Below are positions 21,643 through 35,370 of a stretch of 64,000 nucleotides of DNA, one piece after another. Both the position numbers and the translations under genes were made by a program. The DNA is from Tillus elongatus. Lineage: Eukaryota > Arthropoda > Insecta > Coleoptera > Cleridae. Every line of letters starts with the position of its first letter. Position 1 is the first letter of the stretch. The stretch spans positions 85,545,406 through 85,609,405 of the forward strand of contig OZ023267.1 of NCBI GenBank assembly GCA_964006375.1, written 5' to 3'. The notes under the pieces were generated by a model. It did no database searches and was not told the origin of the DNA. It saw only the letters and a program-made list of their open reading frames with translations.

Positions 21643-24600
21643 TTAAAGCTTCAGTTTCTTATATCCATACGGAACAGATCCAAAAGCATCATCAAATTTT
21701 AGTTTCTCTGACCTGGGTTTGTAGATCTTTGTCTCTTCCCTAGTGACGACTTCGTGCTCCCTTGTCCTATGTATATTCATGGACGTTATGTAAAGTGGCT
21801 CTATAGGTTCCTCTGCGGTGATCATATGACTCATCGTGTAAAAATTAATAAGTTTCCGTGTGCTGTAATTTAAACGGATACCTTTAACTTTACAAACCGT
21901 ATAGTATGTTTGATATTTGGGGCTGAAGATGATATAACTGTAGTTTTTCGGTCCTCCGGAAGCAAAAACTACTATATAGCTACCAGGTCCGTAGTCTCCC
22001 AACTCGTCTGTCATCTCTCCCAGACAACTTCCCATAGGCACGTCCCATTCTCCAGGTTTAGAAACATAGATCACAGAGTCTGTATCATAATACAGGACTC
22101 TGTCGCCTAGCTTCTCTAAGTAGCTGTACAGTTTGAGACGCGCTTGGGTTGTTGTGTAAGACGCTATGCATACGTTTACTGTTGCTAAAATATCAGATTG
22201 TTCCTCCTTAAATTCATAGCATACTGCTTGTACATTTTCGTTGATGTCTTGTATATGGTTAACATCTATAGAGGGATTCGACAGTAGCTCTTCCAACTCA
22301 CACGGTTGTCTTACTATTTTTGTTTTTGCTTGATTCTCTCGCTGCCCAAATTTTCCCCTATAAATATACAGTCATAAATATACGTACATAAAATATATAA
22401 TAAGTGAAAATGTGTGTGTGTGTGTGAGCGTGTGTATGTGTGTAACTGTGTGTATTTGTTTTTAAGAGAAACATTGTACATACCAGAAGCTATTGAGCAT
22501 GAGTTTTGCCATCGCCCTCAAACTTTGATTTTTCACAACAGCATCAAACTCCATCTTTATTCCCTCCTTATCGAAGAACTCTTCTATATATGCATTCTTC
22601 TGTTTGTCGGTCGCGCAGTCACCAGGCCATCCACTCGCCTGTTGTTTCATCTGAATGAATGTGTCCATCATATGTGTAAACAGACCTCCAATCTTCTTCG
22701 TATAATTGTATTGTTCAATGTCGTACTTCCAGATCTCATACGTCTCCATAATTCTGTACCCATTCTCAACGGCTTTGTTCACCTCATCTATGACCCATGT
22801 TCCAATCAACGATCTCTCTTCAAATGTATGGTTGCATTCTCCCTGATACTTGTTAAGGCTACAGGTCCGACAGAGAACAAACATCAATTTATTGTTCATC
22901 TTTGTCGGTAGTACTGGGTGATACAGCGCTTTGGGTGGTAAAATCTTACATTTAATCAGCCCGTTCGTAACAGAAAGGTTCAAGTTTTTACAATCATCAC
23001 CTACATAAACTTTAGGATGTCGAACAGGAAACTTTCCATATTTGCATACCCACGGATACAGGCTACATACATCCACATATTTAATTTTTTCTCCTGGCTT
23101 GACCTCCACCATAGAATGCATCTCGAGGATTCAAGGGAATGCCGGATGTAAGGGGATTATTTTCCAACTGTTGTTTGAGTTCTTTGTTGATCTGAAGGAT
23201 ATCTCTAAACTTATACTCCCACATCTCTATGACCTTATAACCTCGCTGTCTCAGTCTGTCTATTTTCCTTTTAGTCCTCTCTAATCGAATATTCAAGGTG
23301 CTGCTGGGATCGTCGTGAAGCGGTTCGTCTCTTCTAGCTGTTATACACGTATGACCGTGGTAATAACATCCATGAAGTTCGAACACTTGACGTGTCTCTT
23401 CACAGTATCCATCGACTTTGACCCCGTCTACAACGGCCTCTCTTTGTTTGGCCGCGTGCCTAATGTGAATACCCTGTTGTGTCTCCTCATAGATCAGCCA
23501 AAGTGTAGCTATTTTTGACTGATTGCCTACATTTCTGTATCCATTACGGGGTATAATTCCAATTGTCTCAGGATTTAGGAAGTTTCGACGGTACACCTTA
23601 TTACACGCAGAAGCGATAGTGACTGCCTCTGTGAAGGGGCACACATTACACTCTTCAAGAAACATTTTTCTAAATTTCAAACAAGCTTTTGTTAATATGT
23701 CTACATCGCTAATGCAGTAGTTAATCAAATCTCTCTGCATATTAAACGCGTCTCCTTTGTGTTCGTTGTACCACTCCATAAGCTTTAGACGGTTATCTTC
23801 GCTCATCTGATCTGGATCATAGTACTCTAATTCTGGTAGAAATCCGTTGTAATTGGCATTCTCTAGGGTATTAAAGAGATGTGGGAAATAGCCCTTCTTA
23901 AGCTCTGGTTCCAGATCAAATGCCTTCGGTAGTGCGGCCAGCGCGAATGGGAAGTAATTAATACTATCTATAAGTCTGATATTCTCAATTTTCATTAGAA
24001 TGATGCTAGTACCTCGCATGATCAGATCAACTTTTAAATCGGTATTCTCCATGATATGCTTTAGAAGAAACTGGTGATCGTAAGCTTTTCCATTGTGCGC
24101 CATTACAATTATACTCTTGAAGGCCTTTCTAATACCCAATATGTAATTCACAAAGGTTTCTATCGGTTTTTTCTTGAGTATTTGTCTGCGCACACAACAC
24201 TTGTTGCTGCTACACTATTGTCTTGGCTTAAACAATTATCGCAGCGCTGTTGAAATACACAAAGGTTAGGCATGTGTATTTTTTCTCCATTAGCTCCTTT
24301 ATCATCTTGGCGTGCTTCGAGGTCATAGAAAATAAACAACAAGTCTTTATTTGGTGGATTTTGATTATCTGTTTGAATACAACACTGATGTCCAGGAGGG
24401 TAATATTTATTTCCACAGTTTTTGCAAAATATTTCACCACATGCATGCTCTCTGTCTGCTTTTATTTGTTTGAGACAGTCCACACACTGTTTAACTTGTT
24501 GGCAAACACTCTTTTTACCACACGAACCAGGGGTTTTATGTTTGCTATAACATTGGGGACTTCTAAAATTCCGGTGGCAGGCGTCGCAAGTAATTTCTTG

Positions 24601-25497
24601 CCTGCTCTTCTCGCAGGGTGGACTCTGCCGGCAACATGGGCATGATGCTGCACATCGGTGATCGTTTTTGTTGTTATAAGGTACATGGCAGGTTTCACAA
24701 TAGTATCTGCAGCAGAAGGCAGCTTTCAAATTTGTGATGACGTTAAAATGATTTTTATGGTAGAGTAAGTTTATTTTTAGAGGGGCGTCAGAACCTTCAT
24801 ACAGCACCGTTCGACCTTTGGAGCCATATTCGTAAACGGTTATTTGATAATCCCGCATTTTTTCTTGAAATTTTTGAAGTTCAGCGACACCTGCGCCTTC
24901 AGCCGGAATTTCTATACCTGTTTCTTCAATCAGTTTCTGCGCCTCTTGATCTTGACGTTTTCCTATATTCTGTCGCACCTGTTTAATATAAGGCACATTT
25001 ATGAGGTATGCAATAGCCACAACCAGTGCTCTCGGGAGGCACAAATTGTCTTTGTTGTTAATGACAACTACACCTTTCCTGTTTGCACACTCTTCTTCAT
25101 AAGTGTTGTAGTTCTTTACCCGTCCAGCTCCGCGATACGATTTAACAGCCGTCATCGTCATTCTGAAGGTATCAGAGTGAAAACCTTCAGAATTACTCTG
25201 ATACATTTTAGCCAGAAGATCCCACACCTCATCAAACGTTATACCTGATGCTCGTCGAAAAGACAGATGAGCATCCCCTTTGCTGAAACCCTCCGACGAG
25301 AAGGTAAAACCAACTTTATCTTCTGGTTCGACATCTTGAATTATACGGGCCACAATATCTTTGATGACGTTCTTCACCCAAGCCTCAGGATCTTCTACAT
25401 TTTCAGGAATGTCATTGAGTTTAAAAGTAACACTTCGTCGAGTAGTTTTGAACTTTTTATTGATTCTAGATGTTTCCTCAACAATTTGGAACGCCAT
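21643..25497 (-). pseudogene. polB: Maverick DNA polymerase B, right copy (broken)
   Basis: Mirror copy of the left polB. Exon 1 spans 25497-22485 and exon 2 22357-21643, separated by the same intron (22358-22483). Relative to the left copy, four bases are missing at about 24206/24207, just before the CNKCC segment, and 29 bases at about 23110, removing the conserved Gly-Gly-Arg-Thr-Gly block between the exonuclease and polymerase motif A. Both deletions shift the frame, so no full-length product is expected. Open pieces: 25497-24160 (N-terminal and zinc-finger-like part), 24193-23081 (exonuclease), 23121-22462 (motif A region) and 22296-21643 (motif C onward). Scattered substitutions also distinguish it, so the arms have diverged since duplication. 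Confidence 0.88.
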
Positions 25498-26954
25498 GTC
25501 TATTTCGGAACACTATTCTGTCACAAACACAACTGTAGAAGTACACCACTTTACAATCTTATCAAGGCTAGATATTTTAATGTTTACACCATAAACCCGC
25601 GAAGACAAAATGAGAGGCAACCGCTTCTGATAAATTTACTTATAAGATATGTATCGAGCAATTTAGACCTAAAGCGCTATTTCACAATACCGTTTACTTA
25701 TTTTGATGTTTACACCACAAAGTCTCGAGAACAACTGAAAACCAGCAGCTTCTACTACCTTCCCTTATACAATTCTACGAGTACCGAATATAGAACGCAA
25801 TTGATGAGTAAACCCTCCCTTATGTTCTTTGTGCGCGCGATCACAGGCGTTTCACTTTAAATTCTAATTTATGTTCAAAATAAATTACTAACAAGTAATC
25901 ATATGGTAAACAAGCACACATCTAATAAATCGTAGTTCATCCTTTCATATGCTATTTAAATGTTCAAATGAGAAACTAACGTATTTGGTGAAGCTCTTGG
26001 AATCTCAATTAGAGATATTAAAAACAGACACCGACTCGACGGGCTCTCTTTACTATGCAATACTTTACTATGGTTCATATAGCTATTTAAATGTTCAAAT
26101 GAGAAACAATATTATCTTACCAGACTTGACACATTTTCACATAACTATTCTCAGAAACTTCTATATTTACAAATATCCTTTACGAAGGATTGCATACATT
26201 GTTTAGATGCATCGATTAGACGAGCTTGCAAACCTCGCTGTTGCATTGATGATAACAGTGTATATGTAAATGGAAGTGTTCTGACCTTGCGCATAATCTA
26301 AATGACCAATCAATATTATCTTACCAGACTTAACGCATTTTCACGTAACTATTCTCATAAGCTTCTATATTTACAAATACCCTTTACGAAGGATTACATA
26401 CATTGTTTAGATGCATCGATTAGACGAGCTTGCAAACCTCGCTGTTGCATTGATGATAACAGTGTATATGTAAATGGAAGTGTTCTGACTTGACTTGACC
26501 TGAACAGACCTGCACAAAAGTCCACCTGAACAGAATATCTGGTCTGTTTAGGCAAGAGCTGCTGCAAACCCCCGCAGTTGCATTGATGATAATCTATTTG
26601 TAAACTAAAATGTTCTGACCTTGCGCGTGTGCAGTTTACAGCTGGGACAACTTTTTGAATGAACTTCAAAACAGCGGTCATCTGTCGACTGCCATGTCGG
26701 TAACTGTCATCTGTCGACTGCCGTGTCGGTAACTGTCAGCTGTCATGTCGGTAATGTAGAGCCCCCGTACTTAACCACATGACAACCAATGTTGCCAACT
26801 ACAACAAAAGTCACTAGATGGCGGTAACTGTCAGCTGTCATGTCGATAATGTAGAGCCCATACTTAACCACATGACAACCCATGTTACCAACTGCAACAA
26901 AAGTCACTAGAAAAGTCACTAGAACTGTCTGGCCAAAGTGGCCCACTAACTACT

Positions 26955-26960
26955 ACGGTT
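26955..26960. repeat. 6-bp target-site duplication of the Maverick, right
   Basis: ACGGTT, second copy of 10140-10145. Confidence 0.85.
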
Positions 26961-27713
26961 GATCAAGGGCTCGGGGTGAGCCCCGAGAAAGCAACCGTCG
27001 TGCCGTTTACGAGGAGGAGGAAGTGTGAAAGCCACAGAACTCTCACTCTATACGGTAGGAGCGTTCCAATCGCCAGGGAGGTAAAATATCTTGGGGTCGT
27101 ATTGGACTCTAAGCTAACCTGGAATGGTCACATTGGAAAAATACTGCGTAAGGCAGTCATGAACTTAGCCGTCACTAGGCGGCTATATGGAAAAACGTGG
27201 GGACTAAGACCTAGTATGGCCCACTGGCTGTACACAAGGGTGGTCAGACCATCGTTAACATATGCGGCACTGGTCTGGTGGCCTAAGGTGACACAATCCA
27301 GTGCCAAACAAAACTAGGCAAGATCCAAAGGATGGCTTGCCTAGGCATCACAGGGGCCATGTCTTCAACCCCAACAGCCGCCATGGAGGTGTTGCTGGAT
27401 CTACCCCCCCTACACTTAGTTATTATGGGAGATGCCAGGCTAGGACTATACAGACTAGCCTGCAATGGTAGACTGAAGATCAACCCAGGCTTCAGGGGCC
27501 ACTGCAAAATTCAGGAGATCGTGAAGGAGCCCATGCTTGAAATGAGGTCAGACTTCGCGAGCCCGCGAATGTGCAGGGAAAACAACTTTACAGTGGAAAT
27601 CCCTGATCGCGAGGCATGGCGGGAGGAGACGCCGGGCATGCCACGGGACGCGCTCGTCTGGTTCACGGACGGATCTGACGGGGAGCGTGGGACGGGGGCA
27701 GGAGGGAAAAAAA
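26961..27713 (+). pseudogene. retrotransposon ORF2, RT thumb and start of RNase H
   Basis: Continuation of the RT interrupted at 10145. It begins with VSPEKATVVPF and VKYLGVVLDSKLTWNGHI, the RT thumb block after the catalytic YADD. The frame shifts near 27310 (end of the 26976-27317 frame) and resumes at 27332 with RMACLGITGAM, then the linker, then ALVWFTDGSDGERGTGAG, the first RNase H strand with its catalytic Asp. There the sequence turns into poly(A), so most of RNase H and the normal 3' UTR are absent. Confidence 0.85.
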
Positions 27714-27725
27714 AAGGATAATTAA
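27714..27725. repeat. 12-bp target-site duplication, right copy
   Basis: AAGGATAATTAA after the poly(A) tract; see 6522-6533. Confidence 0.85.
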
Positions 27726-27772
27726 ATATCAAATTTTTAGGTCGAAACTAAAAGCAAGCTTTGCTTCTTATT
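27726..27772 (-). pseudogene. trnR: mitochondrial tRNA-Arg, 5' part
   Basis: Contains anticodon TCG (minus strand) and the 5' acceptor strand at 27767-27772; the other part lies at 6519-6533. Confidence 0.83.
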
Positions 27773-27774
27773 AA

Positions 27775-27839
27775 AGATAAATTGATATCAATATTTTTTA
27801 AATGCAACTTAAATGTTATAAGAATTTAAGTATTATCCT
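27775..27839 (-). tRNA. trnA: mitochondrial tRNA-Ala (NUMT)
   Basis: Anticodon TGC on the minus strand. The acceptor stem has mismatches, so it is probably decayed. It overlaps the end of nad3 by two bases. Confidence 0.75.
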
Positions 27840-28167
27840 AATATTCATGATAAAGTCCAAGAAGAAGAATTATGATTAGAAAAATAGTAATAGTTGAATA
27901 AAGATTTATTATTGAAAATTTTAAAGTTAAAATTAAAGGGAAGATTAAAGTAATTTCTACATCAAAAATTAAAAAGATTATCGCGATTAAGAAAAAGTGT
28001 AATGATAATGGATTACGAGCAGATGATTTAGGGTCAAATCCGCATTCAAATGGAGAATTTTTTTCCCGGTCAGAAAAAGATTTTTTTGAGATAATTGAAG
28101 CCAGTGTTATTAAAATTACAGTGATACTAAAAATAATTAACATAATAAAAAATATTAATTTAATTAT
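27838..28167 (-). pseudogene. nad3: NADH dehydrogenase subunit 3 (NUMT copy, short C-terminus)
   Basis: Complex I membrane subunit. ATA start at 28167, TAG at 27838-27840, 109 residues. Conserved blocks [21 protein letters not shown] and IFLIFDVEI are intact. Insect nad3 usually has about 117 residues and ends after LYHEW with a further ten or so residues; here it stops after LYHEY. This suggests a small deletion or an early stop at the trnA border. Confidence 0.88.
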
Positions 28168-28227
28168 TTATACTAGATTATAGATCTTTTAATTGGAAGT
28201 TAAAAATAATAGTTATACTATATAAAT
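28165..28227 (-). tRNA. trnG: mitochondrial tRNA-Gly (NUMT)
   Basis: Anticodon TCC; acceptor strands at 28166-28172 and 28221-28227 pair perfectly. Confidence 0.86.
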
Positions 28228-29000
28228 ATCTACATCATCAGTAAATTGAAATATAAAGGAATAATCATACTACATCTACAAAGTGTCAGTATCAAGCTGC
28301 TGCTTCAAATCCGAAATGATGAGAGTTAGAATAGTGATTAAAATAATGACGAATTAAACAGATTAATAAAAATGATGAGGCAATAATAACATGAAGACCG
28401 TGGAATCCTGTAGCTATAAAAAATGAAGATCCATAAATAGCATCTGAAATAGAGTAAGAAGCTTCATAATATTCATAAGCTTGAAGTATAGAAAAGTAAA
28501 TTCCTAAAATTACTGTTAGTAACAGTCCTTGTAGTGCTTGGTTATAATTATTTTCAATTAAAGAATGATGAGCTCAAGTTACAAGTAAGAAGAATTAGAG
28601 TATTGAGTAAAGGAATTTGAATTGGATTAAAAGGTGAAATTCCTATGGGAGGTCATGTTACTCCAATTTCTATAGTAGGAGATAATCTTCTGTGAAAAAA
28701 TCCTCAAAAAAATGAAATAAAAAAGAAAACTTCTGAAGTAATAAATAATATTATTCCTCATCGTAATCCTAGTGTAACTTTAAAGGTATGGAGTCCTTGA
28801 AAAGTTCCTTCTCGAACAATATCACGTCATCATTGATATATAATTAAAATTATAATAAAAAATCCTATTAATAAAAGAGAATTATCAAATTGATGGAATC
28901 ATTTAATTAATCCTATTACTACGGTTATTGCACTAAAAGCTCCTAGTAAAGGTCAAGGTCTATAATCTACTAAATGAAAAGGGTGATTTTTATTTGTCAT
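28228..29000 (-). pseudogene. cox3: cytochrome c oxidase subunit III (NUMT copy, deletion)
   Basis: Membrane subunit of complex IV. ATG at 29000, beginning [20 protein letters not shown], and an incomplete T stop at 28228 next to trnG. At about 28582/28583, between the ILLT and VTWAHH blocks, the family's intervening Ser-Gly-Val-Thr-like codons are missing. Observed length (773 nt) differs from a complete gene by about 11 nt, so the frame is lost for the C-terminal third ([16 protein letters not shown] onward is in another frame). This multi-base deletion is one of the strongest signs of a nuclear pseudogene. Confidence 0.92.
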
Positions 29001-29663
29001 AACTTCTCTAGAATATAGAGTACTTAAAACTGCAAATACATAAGATTGAATTATAGCTACTGCAGATTCTAAAATTAATAATAGAATTTGAGTAATAATT
29101 AATAAATTAATTATCCATAATGATAAAAGTGTTCCTGTGTTACCTAATAATGTTATTAGTAAGTGTCCAGCAATTATATTAGCTGATAATCGAATAGCTA
29201 GAGTTCCTGGGTGAATTAAGTTTCTAATAGTTTCAATACAAACTATAAATGGTATAAGGATTGGAGGAGTACCTTGAGGTACTAAATGGGCAAATATATG
29301 AATTGTATTATTAAATCAACCAAAGATTATAAAACTAAGTCATAAAGGAAGGGCTAATCTTAAAGTTAAGACTATATGACTTGTTCTAGTAAAAATATAA
29401 GGAAATAACCCTAAGAAGTTATTTATTATAATAAAAGATAATAATCTAATAAAAATTAGAGTACTTCCATAATTTTTTCCTATTAAAATTTTAAATTCAT
29501 TATGAAGAATAAAAATTATTTTATTTCATAAAAATCTTAATCGAGAAGGAATTAATCAGAATAAAGAAGGAATAATAAAAATTCAAATTAAAGATCTTGA
29601 TCAGTTTATTTTTAAATTTAAAGTTGTAGAAGGATCAAATGAAGAAAATAAGTTTATTATCAT
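28998..29663 (-). pseudogene. atp6: ATP synthase F0 subunit 6 (NUMT copy, largely open)
   Basis: The proton-channel subunit a of ATP synthase. ATG at 29661-29663; the frame stays open in mitochondrial code through [40 protein letters not shown] and [18 protein letters not shown] up to the cox3 start. The usual stop overlapping the cox3 ATG is not present as such (GAAGTTATG), so a base or two may be lost there. Confidence 0.88.
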
Positions 29664-29812
29664 TTTCAAATTTTTAATTTTTATTTTTAAGTTTCTAATT
29701 TTTGTAAAGAAATAATATTTAATAAAAAAATAAATATTAGAGTTTAAGATTATAAAGATAAATGTAAAATAAAAAATAAAATAATTCAATTTATTGGGAA
29801 TATTTGAGGGAT
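29660..29812 (-). pseudogene. atp8: ATP synthase F0 subunit 8 (NUMT copy, frame disrupted)
   Basis: Short accessory ATP synthase subunit between trnD and atp6. It begins near 29812 with IPQMFPMNW, typical of atp8. No single frame runs from there to the expected Trp-Lys-Trp end before the atp6 start: the hydrophobic middle reads in a second frame (29789 leftwards) and the C-terminus in a third. Confidence 0.75.
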
Positions 29813-29877
29813 AAAAAATTAGTTTTTACTAATTTTAGCTTGACAAGCTAATGTTATAATATTTTAACTAAATTTTT
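29813..29877 (-). tRNA. trnD: mitochondrial tRNA-Asp (NUMT)
   Basis: Anticodon GTC on the minus strand; acceptor strands 29814-29820 and 29871-29877 pair. Confidence 0.85.
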
Positions 29878-29947
29878 CATTAGAAATGGGCGTTAATTTA
29901 TTATTAGATGGTTTAAGAGACCAATTCTTACTTTAAGATATCTAATG
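29878..29947 (-). tRNA. trnK: mitochondrial tRNA-Lys (NUMT)
   Basis: Anticodon CTT, flanked by acceptor strands CATTAGA (29878-29884, reverse) and TCTAATG (29941-29947). Confidence 0.86.
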
Positions 29948-30618
29948 ATAATTTAATTATTTTATTAATTCATTTAAGAAAAAAATTAGGAGAAATTCTT
30001 TCTAAAACAATAGGTATAATTGGCTCCACAAATTTCTGAGCATTGGCCATAAAATAATCCTGCTCGTTTAGAAGTGAATCCGATTTGATTTAAACATCCA
30101 GGAGTAGCATCAATTTTAACTCCTATTCTAGGAATTGTTCATGAATGAATAACATCAGCTGATGAAATTAACATACGAATTTGAGATTCAAAAGGAATAA
30201 TAATACGATTATCTACATCAAGAAGACGGAAATTTCATAAGTTTATTTCATTCAATGGAATTATATATGAATCAAATTCAATATCAAGAAAATCTGAATA
30301 TTCATAAGATCAGTATCATTGATGACCTATAGTTTTAATAGAGATTGAAGGGTTATTTACTTCATCAAGAATATAAATTAATTTTAAGGCAATAAAAATT
30401 AATGTAATAGCAGGAAGTACTGTTCAGATTAATTCAATTATTTAACCTTCAAGTAAATAACGGTTAATATTTTTATTAATAAATAAACCTAATATTAATT
30501 GTCTAATTAAAATTGTAATAATTAATAAAACTAATAAAGTATGGTCATGAAAAAAAGAAAGTTGTTCTATCAAAGGTGATCTTCTATCTTGAAGAAGTAA
30601 AGTTTTTCATGTTACTAT
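29948..30618 (-). pseudogene. cox2: cytochrome c oxidase subunit II (NUMT copy, nonsense and deletion)
   Basis: Carries the CuA centre of complex IV. ATA start at 30618 and an incomplete T stop at 29948. Recognisable blocks include [38 protein letters not shown] and [10 protein letters not shown], the last holding copper ligands. An in-frame TAA at 30442-30444 lies where the family has Gln in EGQMIE, explained by one C-to-T change. At about 30018/30019, after GCGAN, roughly eight bases are missing, shifting the frame before the C-terminal PIVLE block. The length (671 nt) is consistent with loss of eight from a 679-nt gene. Confidence 0.93.
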
Positions 30619-30619
30619 G

Positions 30620-30679
30620 TTCTAAAAAAAGTTTAAACTTTATATATGGGGTTTAAATCCATTGCACTATTCTGCCATA

Positions 30680-30684
<5 letters not shown>
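30620..30684 (-). tRNA. trnL2: mitochondrial tRNA-Leu(UUR) (NUMT)
   Basis: Anticodon TAA on the minus strand between cox1 and cox2, the ancestral insect arrangement. Confidence 0.86.
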
Positions 30685-32082
<1,398 letters not shown>

Positions 32083-32088
<6 letters not shown>

Positions 32089-33410
32089 TTTAGTTGGTAT
32101 ATTCAATGATTTTCCATTAGGTGAACTCGTTTTTCTTCCTAGACATTTACTGAAATTAATTGCCGCAGGGTTCCAAGGAAACAGCCCGCATGCCCGAAAA
32201 CCATTAATAATTGTTTGGGGATTGACATAGTTATTCATCACATCGTGGAGTAGTGGTGCAAAATTTGCTTTGGTAAATTGTAAATTAGGATGGCACATTC
32301 GCCACTCTAACATACCTTTTAGCCAACACGTTTTGAGTGGCTTGAAGGCAGACATATCAGCCGGTTGTAAAATGCGTGTTGCATTTGGATACAAACAAAT
32401 TAAAACAATTTCTAATTTAGAGCAGAGCTCACTCAATTCATAAGTGAGATGAGTACTGTGTCCATCCACAAACAGAATAACCGGCTTCAAGATATTATTT
32501 TTTATTAGGAAAGGATGAAAAATATTTTTTATATAATCGGAAAATATTTTGGATTTCATCCATCCATTGTCCGAGTACCCAATTCCCCATTCTTCAGGTA
32601 CTGTATCAGTGATGTCTTTTGGCACCCCTTTTTTAAACGGGTATATAATCATAGGAGGGGTTACGCTTCCATTCGCTCCAAAGGTAAACATGACAGTCAG
32701 TGAAGCTTTCGCAGTACCTTGGTCTACCTCGTAAACGTTCTTTGCTCCTTTAGGCGCAAGCACTTTCTTATTTTTCGGACATAATAAGAAGTTGGTTTCG
32801 TCCCCGTTAAAAATGCGCAAGGGATCCTTTAAAATTTCACCCAAATTTTCTTCTGCCAAATATTCTTCTATGAATGAAAACCATTTTTTTATGTCTCCTT
32901 CGCTAACTGGTGCACTTGCTGCTGTTACCGCTTCACTTGTGCGTACCGAAATATTCGAATGTCGACGCAAGAATGCTTTATACCATCCCTTACCAGGCAT
33001 CCCATCCTTGAAAGGGGTTTTGCGTCCACTTTTTAATATTAATTTTTGTACGGAAGCTTTGATGTCATCGATCATTCTTGGAAAGCCTTTTCTATGGCAT
33101 TCTATGATCCATCTGTTTCATATAAGGAACAATGAATTAGATCTACATTCAGTCAAAACTAATATAATGCAAACTTACTTCTCTAATGTTTTCTCTTCTC
33201 CGGAAGTGAGGAAGGTTTGAGGTCCATATCCAGGGGATATAAATTTGTTGCTCAAACGGAACTGAATTGTTGACCTGGGTATGCCAAATTGTTTTGAAGC
33301 TGACTATTTTGACATTCCGTTTCTTACAGCTTCGACAGCTTCACTGATTTTTTCTTCTCTCTCAGTATTCCTGTAATCACGTAACTTAAATACCTAGGTA
33401 TAGTCAGTGT
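32083..33410 (-). pseudogene. pogo/Tigger-like DDE transposase (jerky/CENP-B type), broken
   Basis: Cut-and-paste transposase related to the pogo/Tigger group, which includes jerky- and CENP-B-like proteins. Exon 1 (about 33400-33179) encodes a pipsqueak-type helix-turn-helix with SASKQFGIPRSTIQ and has an in-frame TAG just before it. A 66-nt intron (33113-33178, GTAAGT...ACAG) joins WIIECHRKGFPRMI. Exon 2 (33112-32083) has the catalytic triad of a DDE_1 domain: GDETNF, FVDGHSTH and ILQPADMSAFKPLK. No initiator ATG is visible, so a further 5' exon or truncation is possible. The end of the frame runs into the NUMT: its TAA uses bases that also match cox1, so the C-terminus is truncated at the junction near 32088. 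Confidence 0.85.
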
Positions 33411-35370
33411 CATTCCCCAAGTCGCAAGATCATCGAAAATGCTTATCAGTTGTTAGTCGATAACAATCAATTGTGTACCAGCGACACGTGTCGCTTAAAC
33501 TGAAATCTTAAAAGCACAAGCTTTCATTTACTTATTTATTTAATTACTGTTTATCTACTTGATAAAGCTACTCTTAAAGCGAAATGTACGCCGCAATATA
33601 TTCAGTTTAGAGGAATAATTATATTTAATCATTAAAATGTGTTCCTGTTTAAAAATTGTAAAATTATTGATTATAAAATGAATTAATAGAACTTTACTCA
33701 ATGTCCGCTACTGCCTATAGTTTTAGCTCCGTTATTTGTTAATTTATTCGAGTATTTCCAAGAATGGAATTCCCTTTGCGACTTCAGAAATGAAGTAGAC
33801 TAACTAAACTTTCACATAGAGAAGTGCCACCGACTATCTCTACTCAATTTTGTAGATGAAAACAGTCACTGGCACCCCCCCCTGCCAACCAGTGTTTTCT
33901 GTGTATTTCTAGACACAGTAGTTGGCACTGCCAAAATATGTAGGTTAAGTTTATTTTATTGAGATTATTCAAAGTATTTGGATACAATAGGCACTATATT
34001 TGATAAAGAAATAATAAACAAACAAGAACTTACATGTTTAGAGATGACAATGTTCACGTAACCACTTGTCACTCTGGCGAACTTTGTAGCAATATCGGCA
34101 AATTTTTATGGTGCGAAAACAACACTTCCACTTTGTACGATATATGAAAAGCAAATGACACTCGCACACAGAACTGTCATTTATCTCATTCACAAAACTT
34201 CAAATTAATGCTCCCATCAGTTCAAATATGGATGAGATAGAAAATTCAACAATTATAATAAAAACTAATTTATGGTGCCAACGACTGTGTGCATGCCAAC
34301 CACTGTATACTTTACCCCAACAGAGTCTAACATGCAAAATAGTTACTATTATAATTCTCACCACTATATCGTAATCATCATATATCTCTTTCATTGAATT
34401 TTAAAGTTATATAATATAAGGGCATCTCAAGCACATTCTGAGTGAATATTCTGAATAATGATCTATTTAAATATTCTCATTATATCGTAGAATAAATTTC
34501 TTAAAATGTGATTGAATGAATGTAATCAGAATATTCAAGATGCAGTTTGAAATTCCATAAATGTTATTAGAACATTCCCAAACAAATATTCTGAAAAAAG
34601 AATGTTGCCACATTGTGAGAACATTCTGAGAATATTGTGCTATATGGTATGTGTACGACTCTGTGCAACTGGTTTTCACAAAATCAAAATACGTGGAATT
34701 AATATTTCAGTTTAACTTACCTCAAAAAATAACTCGTATACAGTCCGTGCCATATCTGTTGAGATAGAATTCTCAGAAAATAATAAGCCAATAAAGTTAT
34801 GTTATCAGAACTACTGTAACAATTACCGTGGCAGGGGATGAATTAAAATGTGTTTTTGCTTTTACAGTACAGTAGGGTACAAATCATAAATAAACTAGAA
34901 GACAATACAATTATAAACACGCTGGTGAAAAAAAAAAGAATAAATAAAGAAACATGTACTTAAGTAACCTACTACAGCCCCTAATCTGAACGCCACGCTG
35001 CCAATGTCTTTTGTAGAACCTCGAATGACGAATGGGGTTAACTTCAAGAAAGTGAGGTTGGGATCTACTCGAAATTCTCAAGAAATATCGTACCCACTGT
35101 AAATATCTGTGAAAAATTTAGTTCGCGAAGAATAAAATGTGGTAAAAAATTAAAAAGTGCATTTGAAACGATAGGCAAAGTTATTAATTTCCAGATATGT
35201 TTAGTTAGGTACATATCTAATTAGGCACCCGACTTCTGTTGTCTTCACCGATAATCGTATACTTGACGAAACATAAATCATTATACAAATAACGAGAGAT
35301 ATGATAATGAGACTACCTATTTTTAGAAGTCAGGCGCAAGGCGTCCAGTGGTGAGTCCAATGCAACAATA
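33411..35370. other. non-coding, low-level repeats
   Basis: No gene seen. Imperfect hairpins built on TGCCAAC...GTTGGCA occur at about 33889-33937 and related sequence at 34274-34305. At about 34430-34650 the motif ATTCTGA with A/T-rich flanks recurs many times. Possibly remains of short transposons; no borders could be fixed. Confidence 0.5.

Larger units (their letters stand above)
20500..26954 (-). repeat. right inverted-repeat arm of the Maverick
   Basis: Reverse complement of 10146-16690. Differences include the two polB deletions, about 50 bp missing near 26670, and (TA)n length. Confidence 0.88.
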
